Source of the DNA: Jannaschia sp. S6380
GTDB lineage: Bacteria; Pseudomonadota; Alphaproteobacteria; Rhodobacterales; Rhodobacteraceae
Assembly: GCF_023015695.1 (NCBI RefSeq)
Contig: NZ_JALKAS010000001.1
Span: 1,488,001-1,552,000 of the forward strand
DNA: 64,000 bases
Direction of reading: 5' to 3'
Every line of letters begins with the position of its first letter. The first letter of the stretch is position 1. A program made the position numbers and the translations under genes. This document shows positions 49,987 through 58,628 of the stretch, piece after piece. Under the pieces are notes generated by a model that was not told the DNA's origin, made no database searches, and saw only the letters and a list, made by a program, of their open reading frames with translations.

Positions 49987-51099
49987 TCAGCCCCCGGCGG
50001 GGGCGTCCGACGTGGCCAGGTCCGGCAGTCCGGCGCCGGCATCCGCACCCGCTTCGGACCCATCGGACAGTTGGGCTGGTCCTTCCTCCGACGCGGGCGG
50101 CGCGCATTCCATGACCGGCTCGCCCGGCAAGGTAGTGATCTTGATAGCGCGCGCGCCGTTCAACTGACCCAGACGGGCCGTCATCGTGGCACCGCGCGGC
50201 AGGCGTTTGCGTCCCGGCATCGTCAGGCCCGAAGATCCGCCATGCAGGACCAGCCGGCCAAGGGCGTTGGCATCCAGCGGGATCAGGTCCCCCGGCTTCA
50301 TCGCGACGAGGCGCGACAGCGGCAAGCGCATCGGCGGCAGCACCGCTTCGAGCCTGACCGGCGCGTCGAGCGCGGCCGCCCGCATGTCCGCCGCCCATTC
50401 GCCGCCCGCCTCGATGTCCTGACCCGGGTCCGGCAGCGGTGCAGCGTCGTTCGGAAGAAGCAGCGACATCCGCCCCTCCCGCATCCCGTCGCCCAGGCGC
50501 AGGATCAGGTCCACCCGCAGATAGCTGACGGCAGTCAGGATAAGGCCGAGAGAGGCTGGCCCCGCCACGAAACTGCCGGGACGGAGCCCGCCATGCCGGG
50601 GATCGGGTGACTCACCGGGGACGAGCGCCGACAGCTCCGTCAGGACGGCGCCCACGAAAGGTTGCGCCAGGGCGGCATCGATCCGCGTCGGCCGTCGCGG
50701 GGGGCGGCCGGGACCATCGACATGCCCGATCGTCTGCACCTCGACCAGCGCGTCGGTCATCGCCGGATGCAGCGCGATCAACCCCGTCCGCGCCGCCAAC
50801 GCTTCGGGCGCGGGGGCATGGCGTGCATTCGGGTCATGGTCGGGCGGATCGAGCAGCAGGCACAGGGCCCGGTCGTCCAGGTTGTCGAACGCCTCCGCCG
50901 CTGCGCGCCGGCAGACCTCGCGCGTCTCGATGGCCAGGCCCAGTCCGGGAACCGCGTCCGCCACGCGCAGGACGGCGGTCGCCAGATGGTTGGCCAACGC
51001 GGAGCGGACCGGCGGGTCGGCCGCATCGGGCCCGGCACCATCGGCACCGGCCATGCGAGAGAGGAGATTGGACATCGGCTGCGACAAGATCGGATCCAT
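49987..51099 (-). CDS. FliM/FliN-like flagellar switch-type protein
   Basis: Protein of 370 residues. The middle domain (residues about 30-240) is divergent, but the C-terminal SpoA domain is clear (MRLPLSRLVAMKPGDLIPLD, then RLVLHGGSSGLTMPGRKRLP). FliM normally joins the C-ring and binds CheY-P. This one is far from any flagellar cluster in the window and is placed 66 bases downstream of the symporter-kinase gene on the same strand, so it may be co-transcribed with it. It is probably a paralogue or a divergent switch protein; the middle domain's CheC-like signature is weak. Confidence 0.8.
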   Translation of the reverse strand: MDPILSQPMSNLLSRMAGADGAGPDAADPPVRSALANHLATAVLRVADAVPGLGLAIETREVCRRAAAEAFDNLDDRALCLLLDPPDHDPNARHAPAPEALAARTGLIALHPAMTDALVEVQTIGHVDGPGRPPRRPTRIDAALAQPFVGAVLTELSALVPGESPDPRHGGLRPGSFVAGPASLGLILTAVSYLRVDLILRLGDGMREGRMSLLLPNDAAPLPDPGQDIEAGGEWAADMRAAALDAPVRLEAVLPPMRLPLSRLVAMKPGDLIPLDANALGRLVLHGGSSGLTMPGRKRLPRGATMTARLGQLNGARAIKITTLPGEPVMECAPPASEEGPAQLSDGSEAGADAGAGLPDLATSDAPAGG

Positions 51100-51164
51100 C
51101 GAACGAAGGGATGCCGCCTGTTTCCGGGATTCGGGTTAACAAAGCCTTGTCGGAAGCGGATCAA

Positions 51165-53825
51165 TCATTCGGCGGCGCGCGCCACGGCGTCGTCCGCCGG
51201 CAGCGTGACGCGAAACGTCGTGCCCTGCCCGCCCGGCAGATAATCGATGCCCCCGCCTAGGCGGTCCATGACCTCGCGGCAGATCGCAAGGCCGAGGCCC
51301 GCGCTGCCGGCCACGGACCGGTCGCCGAGGCGGGCGAATTTCTCGAAGATCAGGCGGCGTTCGGCCTCGTCGATCCCGCTGCCGTTGTCGGTGAAATCCA
51401 CCAGGATGGCATCGCCGCGATGGACGACGATGCGGAGTTCAGGGTTCGGGGCGTCGCAATACCGCGCGGCATTGGTGATCAGATTGATGAACACCTGCGC
51501 CAGGCGGTCCGGGTCGGTCCTCAGCGGCACCGCCTCCGCCTCGGGGTCGCGCAGGATGCGCAGGTCCGACCGGCCCGATGCCATGACCGCTCGGTCGATC
51601 ACATCGCTCAGCATCACGCGGATGGGCGTCAGTTCGACCTTGCCCGATTCCAGCACGGACAGGTCCAGCAGATCGTCCAGCAGGCGTGTCAGGCGCTGGC
51701 TCTCCTCGCAGATGATTCCGGCGTGGCGGGCGCGGTCGGCGTCGTCGACCTCGGCATCGCGCAGGATTTCCGAGAACGCGCGGATCGAGGTCATGGGCGT
51801 GCGCAGCTCGTGGCTGACCTGGCTCAAGAAGGCGTCCTTCTGGTGGCCAAGGGCGGTCAGTTTCTCGTTTGCCTCGCGCAGTTTGCGCGCCGTCCGAGTC
51901 AGCTCCTGCGACTGTGCCTCCAAGCGGGCGGAATATTCCATGATCTGCGCGGTCTCGTCGGCGACGGCCAGTAGGTCCTCGACCGACATGGCCGCGTCGC
52001 CGGTGATCCCGGTGACCATCGCATGTGCGGTCGCCGCGCCGACCGAACCGGAAAGCCGCCGCTCCAACCGGTCCAGCAGTTCGGGCGTCGTCTCGGGCAG
52101 CGCGCCCGGCCGTCCCTGCACGCGCGCCTCGGCAGCGAAGAGCGCCTGCGCGTCCTTCGCACCCAGGATGCGCTGCGTCATGATCAACAGCTCCTCCGCC
52201 CCGGCCGAGCCCCCCCTGTGCCCGCTGGGACGCGCGGCCCGGTCGAAGACATGCACGAAACGCGGTGCCTGCAGGCGTTCCATCTGGGTGGGCCGGGTCA
52301 GAAGGGAGACGAGACAGAACGCGAAGGTGTTCGCCCCCAGCGAAAGCAGGACCGCCGAAAGGAGCGGATCGCCCGTCATGCCGAACGGCGACAGCGGATG
52401 CAGCCACCCGATCCCGAACGGCCCGCCGGCGGGAACAAGATCCGGCACCAGGACCGGCACCAGCATGGTCCAGGCCCAGAGAACGAACCCCGTCACGATC
52501 CCGGCGGCCGCCCCGGAGCGGGTGGCCCCCGTCCAGAACAGACCGAAGGCCAGGGCCGGCAGGACCTGACTGAGGCCCACGAAGGAGATCAGGCCGATCG
52601 AGGCCAGCGCCGCCGTTCCGCCCGTGGCGAGGAAATAGAAGTACCCCATCGTCAACACGCCGAGGATGGACAGGCGCCTCGCCCGCAGAACCACCGTGCG
52701 CACGTCGCCGGAGATCGTCGCCCGCCCCTGCCCCTGCAAGGCCAGCCAGGCCGGCATCACGATGTGGTTGGACAGCATCGTGGCCAGGGCGACGCTGGCG
52801 ACGATCACCATGCTCGTGGCCGAGGAGAAGCCGCCGAGGAAGGCCAGCATCGCCAGCCCGTCCCGCCCTTCGGCCAGGGGCAGGGTCAGGACGAAGAGGT
52901 CCGGATTGGCGCCCTCGGGCATGCGCGCCAGCCCGGTTGCGGCGATGGGCACGACGAAGACGCACATCGCCATGAGATAGGTCGGAAAGGCCCAGCTTGC
53001 CGTGACGAGGTGGCGTTCGTCCGAGTTCTCGACGACCAGGACCTGGAACATCCGGGGCAGGCAGATCACGGCCGCGCCGGATACGAAGATCAGACCCGCC
53101 CAGCGCCCCGGCGGTGCGGTCCAGTCCGCCAGCGGACCTTCGGCGATCAGCGCGCCCGTCGCACCCATCCCGCCGTTGAGCCCCCAGACGACGAACGCTC
53201 CGACCGCGAGGAGGGCGACGAGCTTGACGATCGCCTCGACGGCGATGGCGCTGACGATGCCGTCATGCCGTTCGCCCATGTCGAGCTTGCGCGTCCCGAA
53301 GAGGATGGTGAACACCGCCAGCCCGACCGCGACCCAGAAGGCCAGCCCCGTCAGCTCGCTGGCATCGGTGCCGGGCGCGGCGAACACGCCGAAGGACAGC
53401 GTCACCGACTGAAGCTGCAGGGCGATGTAGGGCGTCGTCCCGACCACGGCGAGGACGGTCACCAGCACCGCCAGCAGGTTCGACTTGCCGTACCGGCTGG
53501 ACACGATGTCGGCGATGGAGGTGACGCGTTCCGCACGCCCGATGCGAACGAGCTTGCGCAGGAACCACCACCACCCCACGAAGACGAGCGTCGGGCCGAG
53601 GTAGATCGTCATGAATTCCACCCCGGACCGCGCGGCGTATCCGACGGCGCCATAGAACGTCCAGGCGGTGCAGTAGATCGACAGCGACAGGGTATAGACC
53701 GCCGGGCCGCGCAGCCATCCGGGCCGGCCGCGGGCGGACGCCCGCTCGCCCGCGAACGCCACGAGGAACAGGAACGCCACATAGACCAGGCAGATCCCGA
53801 TCAGCAGGTTCAGCGTCAGTGTCAC
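51165..53825 (-). CDS. Na+/solute symporter fused to histidine kinase (CrbS-like)
   Basis: Membrane protein of 886 residues. Residues 1-510 are a sodium/solute symporter (SSS, SLC5-type) with about 13 helices (MTLTLNLLIGICLVYVAFLF; GARSGAAAG-like TRSGAAAGIVTGFVLWAWT). After a linker with a helical signalling segment, HisKA has the phosphoacceptor H672 in AFLSQVSHELRTPMTSIRAF, and HATPase has LINLITNAARY-type VFINLITNAARY, DNGSGIDEAERRLIFEKF and GLGLAICREV. This is the CrbS/CbrA layout, in which transport-like domains sense acetate or amino acids. It overlaps the upstream small gene by 4 bases and is coupled to the response regulator. Confidence 0.94.
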   Translation of the reverse strand: MTLTLNLLIGICLVYVAFLFLVAFAGERASARGRPGWLRGPAVYTLSLSIYCTAWTFYGAVGYAARSGVEFMTIYLGPTLVFVGWWWFLRKLVRIGRAERVTSIADIVSSRYGKSNLLAVLVTVLAVVGTTPYIALQLQSVTLSFGVFAAPGTDASELTGLAFWVAVGLAVFTILFGTRKLDMGERHDGIVSAIAVEAIVKLVALLAVGAFVVWGLNGGMGATGALIAEGPLADWTAPPGRWAGLIFVSGAAVICLPRMFQVLVVENSDERHLVTASWAFPTYLMAMCVFVVPIAATGLARMPEGANPDLFVLTLPLAEGRDGLAMLAFLGGFSSATSMVIVASVALATMLSNHIVMPAWLALQGQGRATISGDVRTVVLRARRLSILGVLTMGYFYFLATGGTAALASIGLISFVGLSQVLPALAFGLFWTGATRSGAAAGIVTGFVLWAWTMLVPVLVPDLVPAGGPFGIGWLHPLSPFGMTGDPLLSAVLLSLGANTFAFCLVSLLTRPTQMERLQAPRFVHVFDRAARPSGHRGGSAGAEELLIMTQRILGAKDAQALFAAEARVQGRPGALPETTPELLDRLERRLSGSVGAATAHAMVTGITGDAAMSVEDLLAVADETAQIMEYSARLEAQSQELTRTARKLREANEKLTALGHQKDAFLSQVSHELRTPMTSIRAFSEILRDAEVDDADRARHAGIICEESQRLTRLLDDLLDLSVLESGKVELTPIRVMLSDVIDRAVMASGRSDLRILRDPEAEAVPLRTDPDRLAQVFINLITNAARYCDAPNPELRIVVHRGDAILVDFTDNGSGIDEAERRLIFEKFARLGDRSVAGSAGLGLAICREVMDRLGGGIDYLPGGQGTTFRVTLPADDAVARAAE

Positions 53826-54097
53826 GGCGGGTCTTCGCGCGGATCATCCGGGTCCCGCAGGCGGATGCGCGCGATCCAGAAGGCCAGCCCGATCAGGATC
53901 GCCCACACCGCGAACAGGTAGTTCAGCCAGCCGGAGGTTGCGCCCTCGGCCGCGGGGCCGCCCGACAGGACGAGGTCGGGCACGAGCAGAAGCGCCGCAC
54001 CCAGGAACGGCAGCAGTCGTGCCGCGTCGGCAAGTCGTGCCCCGTCACGGGGCCCCGGCCGCGCGGGCGTCACCTCGGGCCGGTTCGGGTCGGTCAC
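53822..54097 (-). CDS. Small two-helix membrane protein between regulator and symporter-kinase
   Basis: Protein of 91 residues with two helices (RLLPFLGAALLLVPDLVLSG and WLNYLFAVWAILIGLAFWIA) and a basic/acidic C-terminus (RIRLRDPDDPREDPP). It is translationally coupled to both neighbours (ATGA to the kinase at 53825, ATGA from the regulator at 54094). Its place before an SSS domain recalls DUF485/YjcH, which precedes acetate permease ActP. Homology to DUF485 is not clear by eye; it may be a functional analogue. Confidence 0.78.
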   Translation of the reverse strand: MTDPNRPEVTPARPGPRDGARLADAARLLPFLGAALLLVPDLVLSGGPAAEGATSGWLNYLFAVWAILIGLAFWIARIRLRDPDDPREDPP

Positions 54098-54501
54098 GGG
54101 ACCAGTGCGCGAACGGCATCCAGCAGATCGCGGTTCGAGAAGGGCTTGGTCATGAAACGGTTGACGCCGAGTGCCTCCGCCCGCTCCCGGTCCTGGGCCT
54201 GGCCCTTCGCGGTCAGCATCAGGACCGGCAGGTCCGGCCGTTCGCCCGCCCGGATCGCCCCCAACAGGTCGAACCCCGAACGCCCCGGAAGCATCGCGTC
54301 CAGCACGACGACATCCGGCCTGTGCCGTTCAATCGCGTCCAGGGCCGTCGCGCCATCGGAATGGGTCGAGACACGCCACCCCTCGCGCTGGAGCAGGAAG
54401 GCGATTGCCGTCGCGATGTTCGGTTCGTCCTCGATCAGCAGGACGCGGCGGTACAAGAGCGACCCGCCGTCCGTGCCGCGCGGCGCGGTCTGGTCATTCA
54501 T
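54094..54501 (-). CDS. Receiver-only response regulator
   Basis: Protein of 135 residues made of a single REC domain: RRVLLIEDEPNIATAIAFLL holds the acidic pocket, DVVVLDAMLPGRSGFDLLGA the phosphoacceptor D68, and MLTAKGQAQDR plus MTKPFSNRDLLDA the switch Thr and Lys. There is no DNA-binding output domain. As it is encoded directly ahead of the symporter-kinase, it is its likely phosphotransfer partner, but the output must be through protein contact (for example with the XRE regulator or a phosphorelay). Confidence 0.93.
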   Translation of the reverse strand: MNDQTAPRGTDGGSLLYRRVLLIEDEPNIATAIAFLLQREGWRVSTHSDGATALDAIERHRPDVVVLDAMLPGRSGFDLLGAIRAGERPDLPVLMLTAKGQAQDRERAEALGVNRFMTKPFSNRDLLDAVRALVP

Positions 54502-54594
54502 GGCCGGCCTCCCCTCCGGTCACGTCCATCAAGGGGAGTGTCGGCGCTGGGCCCGCCCATGTCCAGCCCGCCGCGATTTCGCGAATGCCGCCCG

Positions 54595-55848
54595 TCAGCC
54601 ATCCCCCGTCACAACCGACGGTTCTCGCCGCGCGGTACAAGCCGCGCGCGGGCAGGTGCGGCAGCCCGGCCCGACCGGAACCCGCCCTTCGGCGGCGTCG
54701 TCCCGGGTCAGAAGCATGGTGGCATGCAGGACCGGCTCGCGATCGAACGCATCCGGGCCGGCCGGTTCCGCCACCGTATGGGCACGCCAGCCGGCACCGT
54801 CGGGCGTCTCGAGTGCGGTCACCCGCGCCCGACCCGGCTGCGAGAGGGCGGCGTAGATCGGCCAGAGCGGGCAGCCCGCACCCATCACCGGCAACGCGAA
54901 TCCTGCCACGGATTTGCGACGCAGCATTGCACCCGACGCGTCGCAGATCAGCAATCCGCGCGCGGGATCGCGCAACCCGATGCGCCGCAGGATCAGGGCC
55001 AGATCGCCCTCGGCCACCTCCACCAGCGTCGCGGGATCGGAGGTCGCATCCACGATTGCGGACGGCAGGCGCAGCGCATCGGCGGCATCGGCCTCCAGGA
55101 TGCCGGTGGCGATCTTGCGGGCCGCGGCCCCTTCGATCGGGGCAACGAGCGCGGGGATCGCCGCGGCGCCGTCCGCCTCGATCGCGTCGAAGCGGTGGCC
55201 ATGCGCGTCAAGAAAGCGCGATGCTTCCTCGATCGGCAACAGGTTCTCCGCCGCGCGCCCCTCCTGCCGGTCGAACAGGCTCAGCACGGCGGCGGCGCCC
55301 TCGGCCAAGCGACGGCTGTCCTGGTCGAGATTCGCATGGAAGCGGCCCAGCCAGTTGGCGTCGATCTCGGGCGTCTGCGCGAGGATGGAGGCGGTGGACC
55401 GGACGGTGGACACGGTCGACAGCAGCTCATGCATCGCCGCCGCCAGGGCCGGGTCGTGCGTCAACCGATCCGACATCGCGTCGATCTTCCGGGCCTGTCC
55501 GGCCAGGGTTTCGGCCTGGGCCGCGATCAGGCGCGCCCAGGCCGGATACCGCCGCGCGAGTTCCGGGGCCTGCGCCGCCGCCTCGACCGGCAATCGGCCG
55601 GATGCGCCCGTCGCCTCCAGCGCTGAGACGAGCGCATCGTCCCCGTCTTCCGCCAGGGCGGCGCGGTCGATATCGAGCGCCCGGGCAAGCCGCAGCAGGA
55701 GCGTGCCGCCGATCGGGCGGCGGTTGTGTTCGATCAGGTTCAGATAGGACGCGGAAATGCCGACCTCGGCCGCCAGCGCGATCTGGCGCATCCCGAGCGA
55801 GAGGCGACGTTCGCGAATACGACTGCCGGTCGGAGCGGCGCGGGCCAT
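54595..55848 (-). CDS. XRE/ScfR-type short-chain acyl-CoA regulator
   Basis: Regulator of 417 residues. The N-terminal XRE helix-turn-helix is IRERRLSLGMRQIALAAEVG then SASYLNLIEHNRRPIGGTLL. The long C-terminal effector domain ends with GAGCPLWPIYAALSQPGRAR and the Cys-rich GPGCRTCPRAACTARRE, typical of RamB/ScfR regulators of acetate, propionate and other short-chain acid genes. It diverges from the ABC transporter-acs operon across a 247-base region with TTTACA repeats. Effector is probably an acyl-CoA; the Cys cluster might bind metal. Confidence 0.9.
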   Translation of the reverse strand: MARAAPTGSRIRERRLSLGMRQIALAAEVGISASYLNLIEHNRRPIGGTLLLRLARALDIDRAALAEDGDDALVSALEATGASGRLPVEAAAQAPELARRYPAWARLIAAQAETLAGQARKIDAMSDRLTHDPALAAAMHELLSTVSTVRSTASILAQTPEIDANWLGRFHANLDQDSRRLAEGAAAVLSLFDRQEGRAAENLLPIEEASRFLDAHGHRFDAIEADGAAAIPALVAPIEGAAARKIATGILEADAADALRLPSAIVDATSDPATLVEVAEGDLALILRRIGLRDPARGLLICDASGAMLRRKSVAGFALPVMGAGCPLWPIYAALSQPGRARVTALETPDGAGWRAHTVAEPAGPDAFDREPVLHATMLLTRDDAAEGRVPVGPGCRTCPRAACTARREPSVVTGDG

Positions 55849-55917
55849 GCAACCTCCTGTTCGGACATCGTTGCTGCGCCTGCCGCATCGGTCATGCCGC
55901 GGTGGCGCGAGAAGAAA

Positions 55918-55955
55918 TTTACACGGTTCGCGATCGTCTTGTCATTTCGTTTACA
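55918..55955. promoter_or_regulatory. TTTACA repeats in the ScfR/ABC-acs divergent promoter
   Basis: TTTACA occurs at 55918-55923 and 55950-55955, starts 32 bases (three turns) apart, in an AT-rich part of the 247-base gap. The second is followed by AGAAAAATTGC. A ScfR-like regulator is encoded on one side and the ABC operon on the other, so these are candidate binding sites; the consensus cannot be checked here. Confidence 0.35.
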
Positions 55956-56095
55956 GAAAAATTGCGGACCAGGGGTAGGTTATTGCCGATTTCACCCCCG
56001 CCGGCAGATACTGTGGCCGACCCGTCAACAAGACGGGGGCGATCCGCCATCCTTGGGAGGGGAGCGGACCGGACAGGAAACCAGGGAGGGTCTCC

Positions 56096-57472
56096 ATGAC
56101 CAAATCGAATATCACCCGCCGCGGTGCGATGAAGACCGGTGCCGCCGCCGGTGCCGGCCTCGCGCTGCCGACGATCTTTACCGGTGCCGCCTGGTCGGAC
56201 GGCCATACCGGGTTCACCAATGCCCCCACCGGCGACACCGTCACGCTCGGCTTCAACGTGCCGCAGACCGGTCCCTACGCCGACGAGGGTGCGGACGAGC
56301 TGCGCGCGTTCGAACTTGCCGTCGAGCACCTGAATGGCGGCGGCGACGGCGGCATGATGCAGACCTTCTCCTCCAAGGAACTGGACGGGACCGGCATTCT
56401 GGGCAAGCGGGTCGAGTTCGTGACCGGCGATACCCAGACCAAGTCCGACGCCGCGCGCGCCTCGGCAAAGTCGATGATCGAGAAGGACGGCGCCGTGATG
56501 ATCTCGGGCGGCTCCTCCTCGGGGGTTGCGGTCGCGGTCCAGGGCCTTTGCCAGGAGGCGGGCGTGATCTTCATGGCCGGCCTGACCCATTCCAACGACA
56601 CCACTGGCAAAGACCGGAAGGCCAACGGCTTCCGTCACTTCTTCAACGCCTACATGTCGGCGGCCGCCCTCGCCCCGGTGCTGGAATCGCTCTATGGCAA
56701 CGACCGCAAGGCCTATCACCTGACGGCGGACTACAATTGGGGCTGGACGCAGCAGGAATCGATCGCCGCGGCCACCGAGGCCATGGGCTGGGAGACGGTC
56801 GAGAACGTGCTGACGCCGCTCGCGTCGACGGATTTCTCGTCCTACATCGCGCCCGTGCTGAATTCCGGCGCCGACGTGCTGGTGCTGAACCACTACGGCG
56901 GCAACATGGTCAACTCGCTGACCAACGCGGTCCAGTTCGGGCTGCGCCAGGCGCAGGCCAACGGCAAGGACTTCCAGATCGTCGTGCCGCTCTACTCGGA
57001 GCTTATGGCCCGCGGTGCGGGGCAGAACATCGCCGGCATCCCTGGTTCGCAGAACTGGGACTGGAAGCTTGAGAACGAGAAGGGCGCCCGCTACGCTGGC
57101 ACCAACGCCTTGGTGCAGTCCTTCGGCCAGAAATACGGCTTCCCGCCGTCGCAGGCCGCCCACACCTGCTATGCGCAGACCCTGCTCTATGCCGATGCGG
57201 TGACGCGCGCGGGCAGCTTCAACCCCTGCGCGGTCGACGAGGCGCTTTCGGGCTATGAGTTCGACGGGCTGGGCAATGGTCCCACCCTGTACCGGGCCGA
57301 CGATCACCAGTGCTTCAAGGACGTCGTCGTCGTGCGCGGCAAGGAGAACCCCGAGAACGAGTTCGACCTGGTCGAGATCGTCGAGGTCACGCCGACCGAG
57401 CAGGTCACCTATCCCTCGGACCACCCGATGTTCGCCGGTGGCGAACTGGGCGAGTGCAACCCGGGCGCGTAA
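56096..57472 (+). CDS. HAAT-type ABC transporter substrate-binding protein (Tat signal)
   Basis: Periplasmic leucine/urea-type binding protein of 458 residues. A twin-arginine-like signal (NITRRGAMKTGAAAGAGLAL) replaces the usual Sec signal. The Peripla_BP_6 core shows LGFNVPQTGPYADEGADELR, SGGSSSGVAVAVQGLCQEAG and YLTADYNWGWTQQESI-like YHLTADYNWGWTQQESIAAA. It starts an operon with two Liv-type permeases, two ATPases and acs. The cargo may be an organic acid, amide or urea; linkage to acs points to a metabolite that yields acetate (inference). A hairpin follows its stop. Confidence 0.92.
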   Translation: MTKSNITRRGAMKTGAAAGAGLALPTIFTGAAWSDGHTGFTNAPTGDTVTLGFNVPQTGPYADEGADELRAFELAVEHLNGGGDGGMMQTFSSKELDGTGILGKRVEFVTGDTQTKSDAARASAKSMIEKDGAVMISGGSSSGVAVAVQGLCQEAGVIFMAGLTHSNDTTGKDRKANGFRHFFNAYMSAAALAPVLESLYGNDRKAYHLTADYNWGWTQQESIAAATEAMGWETVENVLTPLASTDFSSYIAPVLNSGADVLVLNHYGGNMVNSLTNAVQFGLRQAQANGKDFQIVVPLYSELMARGAGQNIAGIPGSQNWDWKLENEKGARYAGTNALVQSFGQKYGFPPSQAAHTCYAQTLLYADAVTRAGSFNPCAVDEALSGYEFDGLGNGPTLYRADDHQCFKDVVVVRGKENPENEFDLVEIVEVTPTEQVTYPSDHPMFAGGELGECNPGA

Positions 57473-57475
57473 GTT

Positions 57476-57494
57476 CCCGCTGACCATTAGCGGG
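57476..57494 (+). other. Stem-loop between binding-protein and permease genes
   Basis: CCCGCT (57476-57481) pairs with AGCGGG (57489-57494) around 7 bases, 3 bases after the binding-protein stop. A second GC hairpin follows near 57496-57510. Such stem-loops often stabilise the upstream mRNA and reduce read-through to permease genes, raising binding-protein output. Confidence 0.5.
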
Positions 57495-57592
57495 TCGCGC
57501 CTCGGCGCGGCCCCCACCTGGCCCGGGACGGTCGCGCGGCGCGCGGACCCGTCTCCCAGGTTGATCCCTGACACCAGAAGGACCCGGCACCG

Positions 57593-58624
57593 ATGGAAGC
57601 CTTCCTCCTCCAAATTCTGAACGGCCTCGACAAGGGATCCGCCTATGCGTTGATCGCCCTGGGCCTGACCCTCATCTTCGGAACGCTGGGGGTGGTAAAC
57701 TTCGCCCATGGCGCCCTGTTCATGATGGGCGCCTTCGTGGCCGTGACCGTGTCGCGCCTGCTGCAGCTCAGCCATAAGGCGTCGGAGCCTTCGGGCACGG
57801 ATTTCCTGGGCAACCCGCGCTTCGAGGACGTCCTCTACGTACAGGACATTTTCGGAATGGAACTCGGCGCCGCGATCGTGGACTGGGCGGTACCGATCGC
57901 CATCCTCTTCGCGATCCCGATCATGATCGCCGTCGGCTTCATCATGGAACGCGGCCTCATCAAGCATTTCTACAAACGCCCGCATGCCGACCAGATCCTG
58001 GTGACGTTCGGCCTGGCGATCGTGCTGCAGGAGATCATCAAGTATTTCTACGGCGCGAACCCCATCCCCACACCCGCGCCAGACGCGTTCCGCGGCAGCT
58101 TCGACTTCGGCATGTTGTTCGGATTCGATCCGAACACGGTGATCTATCCGTATTGGCGTCTGGTCTACTTCTTCTTCGCGGCCCTGATCATCGCCGCCGT
58201 CTTCGCCTTTCTGCAGTTCACCACGTTCGGCATGGTCGTGCGCGCCGGCATGGCCGACCGCGAGACGGTGGGCCTGCTGGGCATCGACATCGACCGGCGG
58301 TTCACGATCATGTTCGGCATCGCCGCCGCCGTCGCAGGTCTCGCGGGCGTAATGTACACGCCGATCAACCCGCCGAACTATCACATGGGAATGGACTTCC
58401 TGGTCCTGTCCTTCGTGGTCGTCGTGGTAGGCGGCATGGGGTCGCTGCCGGGCGCGGTCCTGGCGGGGTTCCTGCTGGGCATCCTGGAAAGCTTCGCCTC
58501 GACCACCTGGGCCACCACGGCGGTGCCGGGGATCAATCAGATCATCATCTACCTTGTCGCCATCATCGTCCTTCTGACCCGCCCGCGCGGGCTGATGGGC
58601 CGCCGCGGCGTGATGGAGGAGTAA
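57593..58624 (+). CDS. Branched-chain/urea-type ABC permease (LivH-like)
   Basis: Inner-membrane permease of 343 residues. [20 protein letters not shown] then [20 protein letters not shown] is the LivH family start. A hydrophilic insertion (residues about 57-88: [20 protein letters not shown]) lengthens the first loop relative to LivH. The coupling loop is [20 protein letters not shown], and [20 protein letters not shown] ends the core. It lies 120 bases after the binding protein and 4 bases before the second permease. Confidence 0.94.
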   Translation: MEAFLLQILNGLDKGSAYALIALGLTLIFGTLGVVNFAHGALFMMGAFVAVTVSRLLQLSHKASEPSGTDFLGNPRFEDVLYVQDIFGMELGAAIVDWAVPIAILFAIPIMIAVGFIMERGLIKHFYKRPHADQILVTFGLAIVLQEIIKYFYGANPIPTPAPDAFRGSFDFGMLFGFDPNTVIYPYWRLVYFFFAALIIAAVFAFLQFTTFGMVVRAGMADRETVGLLGIDIDRRFTIMFGIAAAVAGLAGVMYTPINPPNYHMGMDFLVLSFVVVVVGGMGSLPGAVLAGFLLGILESFASTTWATTAVPGINQIIIYLVAIIVLLTRPRGLMGRRGVMEE

Positions 58625-58628
58625 TCCA

